From the NCBI GenBank assembly GCA_035772735.1, contig JASDFA010000003.1, forward strand, positions 157,783,001 through 157,847,000: a DNA stretch of 64,000 nucleotides, read 5' to 3'. This document shows, in pieces, positions 33,811 through 45,248 of this stretch; positions within the stretch are counted from its first letter, which is position 1; each line of letters begins with the position of its first letter. The notes under the pieces are model-generated. The model did no database searches. It had not been told where the DNA came from and saw only the letters and a program-made list of their open reading frames with translations. The stretch is from Datura wrightii. Lineage: Eukaryota > Streptophyta > Magnoliopsida > Solanales > Solanaceae. The translations under genes were made by a program, and so were the position numbers.

Positions 33811-35414
33811 TTAAATCTTAAAAATTTCTTCATCGACGTCCAACTTCTTTGGATCTTCTAGTACTTTGTCAAAACGGTGACGACTAGACAGAAGATAGGC
33901 CAATGCTAGATCCTTTCCCATAGCTCCATTATTCAGTCATTCTTCTCCGTGTTTGCCGAATTCATCACGTAAATCCTGTATCCTTGAATCCGGACCTAAG
34001 GCCCGATCTTTCCAATATTCTAATTCTTTTCCCATCTCAGCAATTTCTTTGGCATTGTCGTCGTGTAACTGCCGATGACAAGCCTCAGAATCTTGAACCT
34101 TTCTTTTTAAATAACGATAGAGGGTTTGTGCTTGAGCCTCCCTATCCTCTACATGCTTGCCTCGTTTGACGCTCAATATTGCAGTACCAGCTCAATCATC
34201 ATGTAGCCACTCAATATACCCGGTTACGTAGCCTGCCTGGTATCGGTCAACCTCTATGCTCTTTTCATCGAGGTAAATCTTTTTGTTCCATGCTTTTGCA
34301 ATGTCTAAAGCATGCGGAACAAAATCGTCCTTGTAATCCACTTGGTATGCGTCCATGTCGGCAACCCTGGGTATTATTTGCATTCTTCCAGCCTTCCGCA
34401 TTGTTTGCATAGGAGAGTATGATTGGATACCTCGTAGTCCTATCAGAACCAAGTAGTATCGAGACTTGGTATACACCACGACGTTGGGTCTCGGAAACTA
34501 GTCGAACATCCACTGCACAGAGTCTTCAGTCAAATTACCCAACATTTGACCCCATTTCTCCACCTCCTTGGGCCGTTTTATTGTCTTGACTCCCATGACC
34601 CTGTAATGGTGAGTGGCAATGTGATCGGTTTCTGTAGGCCGAGGCATAGTTGGACTACTACGCACCTTTTAGAGATGTTGAATAAGCCAGAGCTGAAGCA
34701 ATAGGTTACATCCTTCGAAGTGCTTAAACCCATTTTTGCACTTCCCCAGAGATTGATAAATGTCATCCAGATCATTGGGACAATAGTACAATGTCCTTTG
34801 TCGATACCTTTGCATAAGGCGTGGACGACTGAAACAAGGCGGATATCGATGTCTTCCTCAGCTCCTCGTGGGAAGACCACCATCCCTAAAAAGTAAACCA
34901 TGAAAGCAAAAATTGGTTTGCTCGTCCATGAGTCTAGATCGAAACTCTCTTCTTTGTAAATTTTCCGAGAAAAACTATGACCGAATCGGTTGAGCAAATA
35001 TTTCCCCGGCATCGTCCCTTTCATCACAAAGGATACCATGTCGCTACCTTGCAATCCTAATTTGTTACGCGCATCTTCTAGAGTGACGCATTTGGGTATG
35101 ATCATTTCCGCTTTTTCCCACTTCCTATTTCTCCATAATAAACTCACGTTTTCCACATACCCCACAATTTCTTCCAATAACGGGGTCATTTCAACTGCAT
35201 CAAATCTGAATACCACTCTTTTATCGTTCCAAAAAGTTGTGGCTGCTTCTATGAGTTCTCGGCAGGGAGTAACTTGCATAAGGGAAGACAAATGTCCTAA
35301 TACTTTCCTTACCTCGTTCTATCCATATTCTCCCAAATCCGACCACCACGTTTTCATGCCTACAGGCATGCACCAAACCATACCGAATCTTGGGTAAGAA
35401 GTTGGGAGACTCAT
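33811..35414 (-). pseudogene. Ogre ORF1 (extra ORF upstream of gag)
   Basis: The ATG at 35414 opens MSLPTSYPRF, followed by an in-frame TAG at 35319-35321. An open stretch then runs to 34578 (ITPC-like RELIEAATTFWND, VFRFDAVEMTPLLEEIVGY, WTSKPIFAFMVYFLGMVVF). A frameshift near 34620 moves it to another frame, which continues (VVYTKSRYYLVLIGLRGIQ) with further stops near 34500, 34190 and 33936. It ends KKLDVDEEIFKI at 33811. The C-terminal part (about 34176-33937) is charged and probably coiled coil. This resembles the plant-mobile-domain-like ORF1 typical of Ogre elements (DUF7745-type, from memory), whose function is unknown. Stops and a frameshift show it is dead here. Confidence 0.8.
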
Positions 35415-36079
35415 TGTACCTGCAGCAAAATAAAAGTTAGACTAACCTACCCACCCGGGAGCATAATGACACTACTTTAAACAATGTTTCTCTAAAAAAT
35501 GCACATAATTTTATGGATCGCCTTTTTTCGGGATTAAAAAAAATCCCTTAAGACTTAGGGCAAGTTTTTTATTTAATCTTGACGTACCATGGACGTCGCA
35601 ATTTTTCTAAGTTTGAAATGATGTGCATGCCTTACTAAAGGCGTACACGGTCATGTTCTACGAATAAGAGTGAGTATGACACGGTTCCCTCGAGCGGACA
35701 ACTCAAAAGTGAGGAAGCTTATGACCGTCGACGCACTGCTGATCGACCAAATCACAAGACAATCCTCGAGGTGTTTTAAATGGTGAACGACCGTGAAACC
35801 ACGCAACCGTTGTCGTGTGTGATAGTGTAAAATTTCCAAGTGGGGGAAATATGAACGATATGCCAGTTAATAAAAAAATACAATATTTTATGAATTAACG
35901 ATTACATATAAAAATAAATAATAAACAATAACCAAAAAAAACAAGAAAAGAAAACGGTTAGTAACTTCATGGTAAAGTCAAAAAATAAGTAAAAATAAAA
36001 GAAATTAAATTAGACATTTAGCAAATTCAAACTCACATAATACCCCATTTAATGAACAAGTATTGGTTAAAGCCTAAGA
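35415..36079 (-). other. Ogre leader between PBS and ORF1
   Basis: About 665 bp of untranslated leader on the minus strand between the primer-binding site and the ORF1 ATG at 35414. No conserved domain seen. Confidence 0.65.
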
Positions 36080-36097
36080 TCCCCAGCAGAGTCGCCA
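36080..36097 (-). promoter_or_regulatory. Ogre primer-binding site
   Basis: The minus strand reads TGGCGACTCTGCTGGGGA three bases inside the 5' LTR. Its complement ends in CGCCA, as a tRNA 3' end should. Ogre elements are reported to prime with tRNA-Arg; the tRNA identity here is inferred. Confidence 0.8.
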
Positions 36098-37446
36098 TGT
36101 TGTCGCGCCCCATTTTTCCTCGCGGAAAGCGGGATTCGACATGTGACAACTCTTAAGGGAATCAGGCCAAATGTAGCTCTACAAAAAGGATTGTTTGACC
36201 TAATGGGATCACCCCGTGCAACTTAAATAATACTTCGCAATCCTTTGAATTGCTCGTATTTCAGTGAGCACAGACTATCATTTTCCATCTACCCACCTAG
36301 TTGATTAATTATTAACTTAAAATGTTCTATGTGACAAACTAACGTCCTAGTATTTGCCTACCCGCCCCAATCTTAAAGTCCAAGAGGCATTGGACAACTA
36401 TTTTGGATTTTTTGGTCTAAAAAAATCCTATGGTAGTTGAGGTAAAAAAAAAACGAATACGAACAAGTAAATAAATAAAGCACTTATCATATAAGGTTCC
36501 AGATAAGCCTCTTTTAAACCTATGAGCGTTATTTCTAAAGGAATGCAAGTGAATCCTATAAACATGATTTCTAATGCAGATATTCTGGCTTTATTTTAAT
36601 ATTAACCTATGAATATAACTTCTGATTAATACATTAACACAGTGGGTGCAGCAATATTCACTTATTTCTTCTAACATTCATGTTACCTAAATATTTCTTG
36701 CAAAAAAAGACAGACTATGATTAAACAATTTTTAGCGTTTTGCCTAGTTCTAGAAAGGATGGCAGTTACAAGTAGCATAGACAGATTTTATTAGCCATTC
36801 ACGCAGGACTTATTACTAAATTAATTAAGATTAAACACAGAAAAATATTTCATTCAGGCAGATTCATCAAACTATTCAATAAAATTAAAAGATGTATAAC
36901 TCATGCGGGCATCTTTTTAACTAATTAACCATAGACATCAACCATTTATTTTACTCAAAGTCCTAGAAGCATGAATTCTATTGTCACATAGGTTGCCCAT
37001 TAGAACGATTTTCCAAGAGCAAGTATTTCGAGGATTCGATTGTAAGACGTTTTCAAGTTGAAATCATTTGAAACCCTATATACAGGTTATCTAACAGCCC
37101 TTTTATTCACGTTTAATCCTTAAAGGCGAATAAATCTATGAATTTAAAACATTTAAAAACAAGTGTTTAAACAAAATCTTACAACTCATGGCAGTATGTC
37201 TAAGCGTCGGTTATATTATTGCGTTAATTCCTATGAGCATGATTTCTAGAGATTATAAGTTCGTGAAAATCCTATAAACATGTTTTCTACTTAAACATAC
37301 ATCATTGATTCAATTAACTTCTTATGGCATGATTTCTAGGTGAGTTTAGAAATAATAAAGTAAAATCATACAAAAACCCCCTCCCCCAGACCCCATTCCA
37401 CTATTGATCAGTGTTTTTTACAATAGTTACAAAGCTTAGAACAAAA

Positions 37447-37500
37447 ATAACAACAACAACAACAACAACAACAACAATAATAATAATAATAATAATAATA
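37447..37500. repeat. Compound (AAC)n(AAT)n microsatellite in Ogre 5' LTR
   Basis: About 9 AAC units followed by about 8 AAT units. The matching place in the 3' LTR (about 12603-12616) has only AAAAAAATAATAATA. Confidence 0.9.
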
Positions 37501-39479
37501 CAAGCATTGAAAACAAATTAAATAACAGATCCATAGGCCTTTGCGTCCCGGGCGAAACTCTCCATCCCAAAGAAAATAACCTGTTAATAAGTAATATAAC
37601 AAATGCACGTATACAAAACTATTCGGAATCTGTAAATTGCAAGTTATTTAATTTTCACAAAATATCCGTGCAAACATATTCAAACACATATCAGGATATC
37701 CTAGAATACTCAATTCGTCATAACGTGCTGCGAGTATTAGCTACACATTATTGTTAAAAGAAAATAATAGGCAGAGATAACTAACCGGTTAATCCGTACA
37801 CAAATTAGAGCAGCAAACCGCAATTTCAAAAGAATTTTATCAGATTGAGACCCAAAACTTCAACACGTCAAGATCACGAGGATCTCTTGGATCCCGAGCA
37901 GTGTTTGTGTCGAAGTGGGACGGGAAAGAGAGAAAGTTTTCTTAAAGGTAGAGAGTATTTGTGAAAGTAAAAGTATTCCCACTCTATCACTGTTCGAATG
38001 CCTCCAAAATAAAGGAGAAGGTTGCTTTTATAGCAGAAATATCAATCAGTCAAAATGAGAATAGAAGGGAAAGAATAAATCACTCGCAGAATTAGTGGGG
38101 AAAAATATTATCTTGATTGTCATAATCAAATAATTTTTGGTAAAATCCCCCTTTTTCTTTTTTAACCAAAGTTATCATCAATCAAAATGAGGAAAGAATA
38201 CGTCAGCGGAAGTTTACCTTAAATTGAACAAATCAAAAGAAAGTAAACCGTCAAATAAATATGAATAGATAAATAAAAATACATAGCATGACCGTATGAG
38301 CATAAATATGGTAATAACAAATTAAATCTAAAATGATGCGGTCAAACTAATTAGAGGCGGCAATTGAATCAAACGAAAAAAGAGAAATTTCCACAAATGA
38401 ATGAGTATTAAATTACTCTATAGTCTGCAAATAAAAATCATCCTACCATATGTGAAATATTCTACATATGAGTTTATCTTGATATGGGAGGAAAACGAAT
38501 CAACTACAAATTTACCTAGACAATCCAACACGTAATTAAGGGATTCAAATTGAACACAGAACTCCAATTTGTCACATAAGTGAGAATTTTAAAAGAGAGG
38601 AAACAGATTGTTTATATAGCGCAGTAGTTCCTGCTAATAATAAATCTAGCCTTGATTGTTTTTCTTCTTTTTTTTCCATAAAAAAAATCAAAAGAGTAAG
38701 TAAATTCATGCTCAAGAAATGTCGGTCTATACATCTTGTCACGAATATACCATAGTACAATAGGTCGTTTGTACAGAGGCAGGAGAGAACCGTAAACAAT
38801 GGAATATTCTCATACCAGAGCATGACTTGAATAGTCAAAATACCATCTAGACAAAAAATCTTGTAAAAGGACAGATCTGTGAAGATCTATCCAAATCTAA
38901 AAATAAACGTGAACCACGAAGACCAGTTTGTTTTTCTATGAGGAAGAGAGGGAGAGGAGGGTGCTGGTTGTGAATGGTGAGTTCCGACAAAGGAGGGAAA
39001 GGGGAGAACAATTGGCTGGGATTGATGGTTTTTCGGCCGACCGAAATTGGCAGCGAGGGAGAAGAAGAGAGGGAAAGGGACATCGGCAACAACTTTTTGT
39101 GGTGTTGTTTGGGTGAGAAGGAAGGAAGAAGCAGAGGGAGGTCGGGTGGCGACTGAAATTCGCCGATGGCGGCGACAGGAGGAAGACGAGGGAGGGAGAG
39201 GGAAGGCGGCGGCTTTGGCTGCTGGCAGTGGTGGTCGCGGCAGTGAGGGGGAGATCTGTTCGTGGGTTGGTGGTGCGAGGGAGATAGGTGAAGGGTGAGA
39301 AATGGGGAGAATGGGGAGGAAGAAGAGAAGGGAGGTGCGACTGTGGGTGTTGTTGCGGCTGTTGGCAGTGGTTTGTCTTCGGAAAAGATGGGGAGAAGGG
39401 AGAGAGGGAGGTGGGCGGCGGCATTGAGAGAGAGAGATGAGGGAATGAGAGAAATGGGTAGGGTTTGGGGTAGATAGTG

Positions 39480-39487
39480 TTATTTAA
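39480..39487 (-). promoter_or_regulatory. Candidate TATA box of the Ogre 5' LTR
   Basis: The minus strand reads CCTTAAATAACAC, followed about 30 nt downstream by a CT-rich stretch (CATTTCTCTCATTCCC) that resembles a plant initiator and leader. The same arrangement is preserved in the other LTR (14599-14606). The transcription start is not proven. Confidence 0.5.
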
Positions 39488-40299
39488 GGTAAGGGAGTAG
39501 AGTTTTAATTAGGGCCGAAGGATTAAAGATGATGGACGGCTAGGATTAGATTCTAGGATAGATGGGTCAGTTCGCAGGTTAATTGGGTAGTCCGGATGGG
39601 TTATTGGGTTAGGAATTAATTTAGGCTGAAATTGAATTTAAATAGTAGTCAAAATTGATCAAAAGTGGCTAAAATTGGCATAAATTTAATAGAAAGTGGC
39701 CAGATTTGAAATAAATTGGATGAAATTGGATTTTAGCTGCTATTAGATTAATAAATATACTACACTTTAAATAATTTAATAAATAGATAATAAAGTAATT
39801 TAAATTATGAAAAAATCACATAAATATTATTATTAATATAAATAAATCCTAAATTTAAGTATACTCATGTAAATATCATATAATTAAATTATTATATTTA
39901 TAAATAATTTAATGACTGAAAAATAAAGTTAAGTTATCAAATATTATAAAAATCATATTATTAAATAATTTATAAATTCGAGTAATATTATTAGTCAAAT
40001 AAATTTATAAAATTTAGTAAAATTATATAAATAGCTTATTAAATAAATATATATTTCAAAAAATAAGTATGCATATTAATACGACATATATCATATACGA
40101 CATAATTATTTAATATCAAAAAACTAAAATTGATACAAATCATATGTATATATAAATGTAGTTTAAAATAATTTTTTGCATATTATGATAATTAATTATT
40201 TTATAAATATAAAAGTAAGTCGAATATTTGCGTAAAATAAATAAATATACATATAAGCAGCATATAAAGGCACAGGGAGGTCAAAATTGGGTGTCAACA

Positions 40300-41056
40300 C
40301 CGCCATCACCTCAAAGTTAGGGGCAAACAATTCTTGTTCAAAGGAAGTGGCCAGAAATTACACTATGCAAATAAATCGATCTTTTTATATTATATATAAA
40401 AAAAGAAATTAATATATTTATTTTTACATATTTAAATTTGTTTAATTAAGTTTTGTCATTGTCTCAACTTTTCTCTCCCTACCCCTGAAAAAAAAATGAA
40501 AATCAAATGAAAATCAAATGAGGGAAAAAATAATGGAAAATAAGAAGACCAACATCAAAATATCACATACTTTTCACCCCTCCCAAGTCCTTTGAGGTCT
40601 AAATTAGTTGCTTGTCCAACGCAATTTCCATATTTCAAGATTGGCCTAACGCTTTTCCTTCATCTCGTGTCTCTAAATAACCACAAATCTCAAAAACAAA
40701 AAAGAACAAAATTTAGTTGGCATTTGGCTATAGATTTTAAATATTTTTTTTATTTTATATAAAATTTATGGAATATGAAGTTGAAAAATAAAATTATATT
40801 TGATTATACTTTTTGTAAAGAATATTTGGAATAATGGTTATGTTTGAATATCTTTATCAAATTTGAAATACAATTTTAAAAGTGAAAATTGAGTTGGAAA
40901 ACAGGTCATAAATTGTTTTTCAAATTTAAAATATAACTTCGACTTAAATTTTAAATTTTCATGATCAAATACTGACTTTCAAATAAAGTAATTTTTTTTA
41001 AAAAAAAAGTGAATAATTTTTATGAACAAATGAATCCTAATCTATTTTAGATGATG
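40300..41056. other. Intergenic region between Ogre and the MITE/copia locus
   Basis: AT-rich, with no ORF of note. 40730-41035 has diverged inverted flavour (CATTTGGCTATAG at the left, AACAAATGAATCC at the right) and could be an old MITE; not secure. Confidence 0.5.
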
Positions 41057-41358
41057 GATTTAGGATTGTGTATTGGTCGGTTCGATTTGATTTTGAAAGT
41101 TATCGGTTCTATTTATCATTTATCGATTTGGAAACATGCTAAATCGTAAAGAACCATTAAGATATTGGTTAATCGATTATCAGTTAATCGCTTATTGATC
41201 GTTATCAATTCGGTTATCGGGTTAACCGTTAAGATCCCATGCGAAAAATCTTATAAGTTATAAGTATGTTTAGCTAGAAAAAAAAAGAAGGGATGAAAAG
41301 AGAAAGAGCAAGTAGAACTAGCCCACCTAAAACAGCTAACTTTAATTTAGATTTGAAT

Positions 41359-41699
41359 TGTAAGAATTATTATATTTTATTTATGACTCAATTAATGTAA
41401 AGCCCATAACTAATATTTAATGAAGAATAGATCTCGTCCGTACACCGATTTTTTGATGGACGTACCGAATTTAGTCTTAATTAATTTAACCTCTATAAAT
41501 TGGTTCTACCTCCACCCATTAGGGTTACCACATATAGATCTATCACTGACGGTTGTGGTAATGTAAGTCTAGGGTAAGGAAGTAGAAACCAATTCTCTAC
41601 AAACGCTTCTTCTTCTCTCTACGACAATGTCAACCGCTTCAGATATATTTTCTGTAAGGTCTTTCTGTAAGATCAACGTACATTAAGATTAAACTTACA
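41359..41699 (+). repeat. Copia 5' LTR (341 bp)
   Basis: Direct repeat of 47133-47495; bounded by TG..CA. Confidence 0.93.
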
Positions 41700-41701
41700 T
41701 G

Positions 41702-41713
41702 TGGTATCAGAAC
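41702..41713 (+). promoter_or_regulatory. Copia primer-binding site
   Basis: TGGTATCAGAAC two bases after the 5' LTR, an initiator-methionine tRNA type PBS. Confidence 0.85.
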
Positions 41714-42780
41714 CTGAATTATTTGAATCGATAATCTTCATGAATGAACATATGATGCTCACCATAAAGAACGAGGATGCACTAAGGCTAAAATGTTATT
41801 GCCCTAGCGACTTTTTAAGATTGTTGTAGAGATTGTTTTTTTCACTTTCTTCTCTGTATTTTGAAGAAATAACTTTTATGTTCAAAATTGATAACGTGAT
41901 AATGATAAAGAGAACTTAATGCTTGCCCTAATTAAAGTAAGGTTCAAAGTTAGGGAACTTGCCTTTAAATTTGGGCCAGTGGATATTTTGATTTCTTCAT
42001 CCAAAGAAACTAACTACTATAGTTTCTCTACATTAGAGCATATATTGTGATAATTACGTTTTATTTTTATATTGTGCAATATTAAAGTGATTCTTACTAA
42101 GTAATAAATAATATGTATGTGCTTAATGTGATATAGTTTGTTAGCCACCAAAATGGTCAAATTAGTATGTTTAAAATAAATACATACATAATATTTATAT
42201 TTATTTTGTGCATGTATTATGGTTATAGTTTGTTAGTCACCAAAGTGGCCAAACTAGAATGTATAAAATATTCACATGCATATATTTTATGATATATATT
42301 TTATGTGTGCATTTATGTTCATATAGTTTGTTAGTCACCAATGTTGTCAAACTAGTATGTTTAAGAAAAATATGCATACATAAAATTGTCATCTGTCCAT
42401 GAAAATAACGGAATGCCTATTATTGAAAAAAATTTGGATAAATTGATTTTTCACTATTTCTAGAACTTAAGAATTTACCCAAAGGTAAATTAATTATTCT
42501 ATGAATAGTGAACATTATGAGGTAAATTAATATACTTTAGTCGTATATATATTGTATATCCAAAGATGTCGTATATGTTTGATTAAAAATATTTAATTGC
42601 CTTCTAAAGTTGAAATATGTCATTTAAATTATGATAGTATGTCGTAGTATCTACCCAAAGGTGAATTACGATATACTGTTATTGTTTTGTATGAATCCAC
42701 ATTATTTTCGTATTTGTGAGCATGTATATCTATTTAGCAGCTATTCCTCTTCATTCGTTTGCTTCATCTGTTACTCTGTT
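41714..42780 (+). other. Copia leader, no ORF
   Basis: Non-coding leader. A phrase of the type TAGTTTGTTAGTCACCAA recurs at about 42134, 42226 and 42324, roughly 90-100 bp apart, forming a diverged triplicate repeat. Confidence 0.65.
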
Positions 42781-42832
42781 CAATGGATTGAACTTCTTTG
42801 AATGACATGAACAAGTCCAGTTTCACTTAGGT

Positions 42833-43515
42833 GTGATGGATCTTGACTTGGCATTGTTGAAAGATAAACCTGCTACCATTACTGATACGAGCAGTGAAGG
42901 TGAGAAGTCTTTCCATAAAGCATGGGAACGCTCTAACAGATTGAGTTTTATGTTTATGCGAATGACTATTGCCAACAACATTAAGAGTATTATTCCACAA
43001 ACCGAAAGTGCCCGGGAATACCTGAAGTTTGTGGAAGAATATTTTCGTTCTACTAATAAGTCTCTCGCTGGTACATTAATGACTGAACTCACGACCATGA
43101 AGTGTGATGGGTCGCATAGTATGCAAAATCATATCATCGAGATGACTAACATTGCAGCAAGACTCCAAGCCTTAGAGATGAAAGTGGATGACACCTTCTT
43201 GGTTCAGTTTATTCTAAACTCATTGTTTCCTGAGTATGGATCATTTTAAATTAACTATAACACTATTAAGGATAAGTGGAATGCTAGTGAATTGTCTAGT
43301 ATACTTACTTAGGAGGAATCAAGACTTAAGAAACAGGGAGATCATTCTATTCACCTCATGGGTTAAGGAGTTGGAAAATAACTTAAGGTGAAGGCCAACA
43401 AGTTCAAGAAAAAGAAAGCACCTGCTAAAGTTTCACAGGATGCTCATAATGAACTCAAGGCAGATGTGTGTGTTTCTGTAAAAAGGAATGACACTATCAG
43501 AAAAATTGCCTGAAA
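42833..43515 (+). pseudogene. Copia gag (broken)
   Basis: The open part 42833-43249 reads MDLDLALLKDKPA, SFHKAWERSNRLSFMFMRM and FILNSLFPEYGSF, a UBN2-type copia gag. Stops follow at 43247 and later. The zinc knuckle near 43465-43515 reads CFCKKE-stop-HYQKNC, so the conserved Gly codon has become TGA. Confidence 0.88.
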
Positions 43516-43539
43516 CATAAAGTTTGGTTTAAAAAGAAA

Positions 43540-43990
43540 GGTACACTTAGTGCTTTTGTATGTTTCAAATCAAATTTGGTGGAAGTTCCTAATAATACTT
43601 GGTGGCTTGATTCTAGTGCAACTGCGCATGTATCCACTATGTTGTAGGGATTCATTACGATCCAAACTATAAATTCAAATAAGAATTTCTTGTTCATGGG
43701 AAATCGTATGAAGGCTAAAATTGAAGGCATAGGGACTTATCATTTGATCTTGGAGACTGGACATCACCTTGATATATTACAGACTCTTTATGTTCCTTCA
43801 GTTTCTAGGAATTTAATTTCTCTTTCAAGATTTGATTTTAAGTTTGGATAATGATGTTTCAGTATATATAAGAATGTTATTTTTTATGGTTCTAGTGTTC
43901 TTATTGATGGTTTATATAAATTGAAACTCGATAATATCTTTTCTGAATCCCTTCTTGTTATTCATCAAAATATGTTGGAATTAACATAGT
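43540..43990 (+). pseudogene. Copia protease remnant
   Basis: The active-site region reads WWLDSSATAHVS (about 43600-43635), where copia proteases usually have DSGA, so the Gly is Ser. Followed by LYVPSVSRNLISLSRF. Several stops. Confidence 0.75.
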
Positions 43991-44014
43991 TCACTGGATG
44001 AAAGTTTTGCATAC

Positions 44015-44764
44015 TTGTGGCACAGACGTTTGGATCATATATCTGCAGAAAGATTAAAAATATTAGTAAATAATGGGACTCTATCGAATTTCAATTTTAT
44101 TGATCTTAATATATGTTTGGATTGCATTAAGGGAAAGCAAACCAAACATAACAAGAAAGGTGCCGCAAGAAGCACCCAGCTTCTTGAGATTATACATACT
44201 GATATTTGCGGACCTTTTGATGTTCCATCTTTTGGTGGAGAAAAATATTTTATCATTTTTACTGATGATTTTTCACGTTATAGATATATCTATTTGTTGA
44301 AAGAAAAATCTCAAGCAACGGACGCTCTCAAAGTGTACGTCAATCAGGTTGAAAGACAATTAGATAGAAATGTGAAAATTATTAGATCAGATAGAGGTGG
44401 TGAATATTATGAAAAATATAACGAATCAGGACAATGTCCAGGTCCATTTCGAAAGTTCCTTGAGGAACATGGCATATGTGCATAATATACTATGCCAGGA
44501 ACACCTCAACAAAATGGTGTTGTAGAAAGGCGTAATAGGACACTTATGGATATGGTTAGGAGTATTATGAGCAATTTCTCATTACCCAAATCTTTGTGGA
44601 TGAATGTTAAAACCGTTGTATATTTATTAAACAGGATTCCTAGTAAGGCAGTTTCGAAGACCCCTTTTGAATTGTGGACTGGAAGGAAACCTAGTTTTAG
44701 GCACCTGCATGTTTGGGATTGCGCAGCGGAAGCTAGAATTTATAATTCACATGGAAAAAATTAG
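44015..44764 (+). pseudogene. Copia integrase
   Basis: GAG-pre-integrase zinc region (LWHRRLDHISAERLKILVNN ... CLDCIKGKQ). The core keeps all three acidic residues: IHTDICGPF, RSDRGGEY and the Glu of NGVVERRNRTL. One in-frame TAA at 44483-44485 separates the second Asp from the Glu. The frame stops again at 44762. Confidence 0.9.
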
Positions 44765-45248
44765 ATTCTCGAATAGTATGTGGTTACCTTATTGGTTATC
44801 CAGAGAAATCTAAAGGGTATAGGTTTTACTTTCCAAACCATAGTTCGAGAATTATTGAAACCCGTAATGCAAGACTTATTTAGAATGGTGAAGTTAGTGG
44901 GAGTGTTGAATGATAAAGTGTGGAAACAAATGAGGTGAGGGTAAATATTTCATTGCCCATGAATGCACCTACTTCCACAACAATAACAAATATTGTTCCA
45001 ATTATTGGAGAACCCTTTGATAATACTGAACAACATTTGGAGAAAATACTTCAGGAAGGAACTAACTCATAAATATCTGACACAATTGAACCACTAAGAC
45101 TGCCATTAATGAAATCTCAAAGAGAAAGAAAATCAGCTATTTCAGATGATTATGTGATTTATTTGCAAGAGTCAGATTTTGACATTAGACTTAATAAAGA
45201 TCCGATTTTATTTTCACAGGACATAAAAAGTACTGAGTCTGATAATGG
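44765..45248 (+). other. Copia integrase-RT linker
   Basis: Broken linker with recognisable fragments (VCGYLIGYPEKSKGYRFY) and several stops. Confidence 0.7.

Larger units (their letters stand above)
10784..40299 (-). mobile_element. Ogre-type Ty3/gypsy (Tat lineage) LTR retrotransposon with nested insertion
   Basis: Two direct copies of a >4-kb LTR bound the region (10784-15435 and 36101-40299). On the minus strand the LTR starts TGTTGACACC and ends GGGGCGCGACA. A PBS adjoins the right-hand LTR. The gene order on the minus strand is ORF1, gag, protease with G-patch, intron, RT with RNase H, archaeal-type RNase H, integrase. The extra ORF1, the intron, the dual RNase H and the size (~20.2 kb without the nested element) are the published hallmarks of Ogre. 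The coding frames carry several stops and frameshifts, so this copy is not autonomous. The 5-bp flanks, ATCGC (10779-10783) and CCGCC (40300-40304), are not a clean target duplication; shifting one base gives ATCGC/ACCGC with one mismatch. Confidence 0.93.
36101..40299 (-). repeat. Ogre 5' LTR (4199 bp, internally deleted)
   Basis: Direct repeat of 10784-15435, only a few percent different by eye. It lies next to the PBS and upstream of ORF1 and gag on the minus strand, so it would be the promoter LTR. At 36152-36156 it jumps from the CTTAA equivalent to 10835-10839 to the CTTAA at 11313-11317. It carries an AAC/AAT microsatellite (about 37447-37500) absent from the other LTR. Confidence 0.93.

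Noticed and set aside
10779..40304. A clean target-site duplication for the Ogre element
   Set aside because: Flanks ATCGC and CCGCC do not match; only a one-base-shifted comparison gives four of five.
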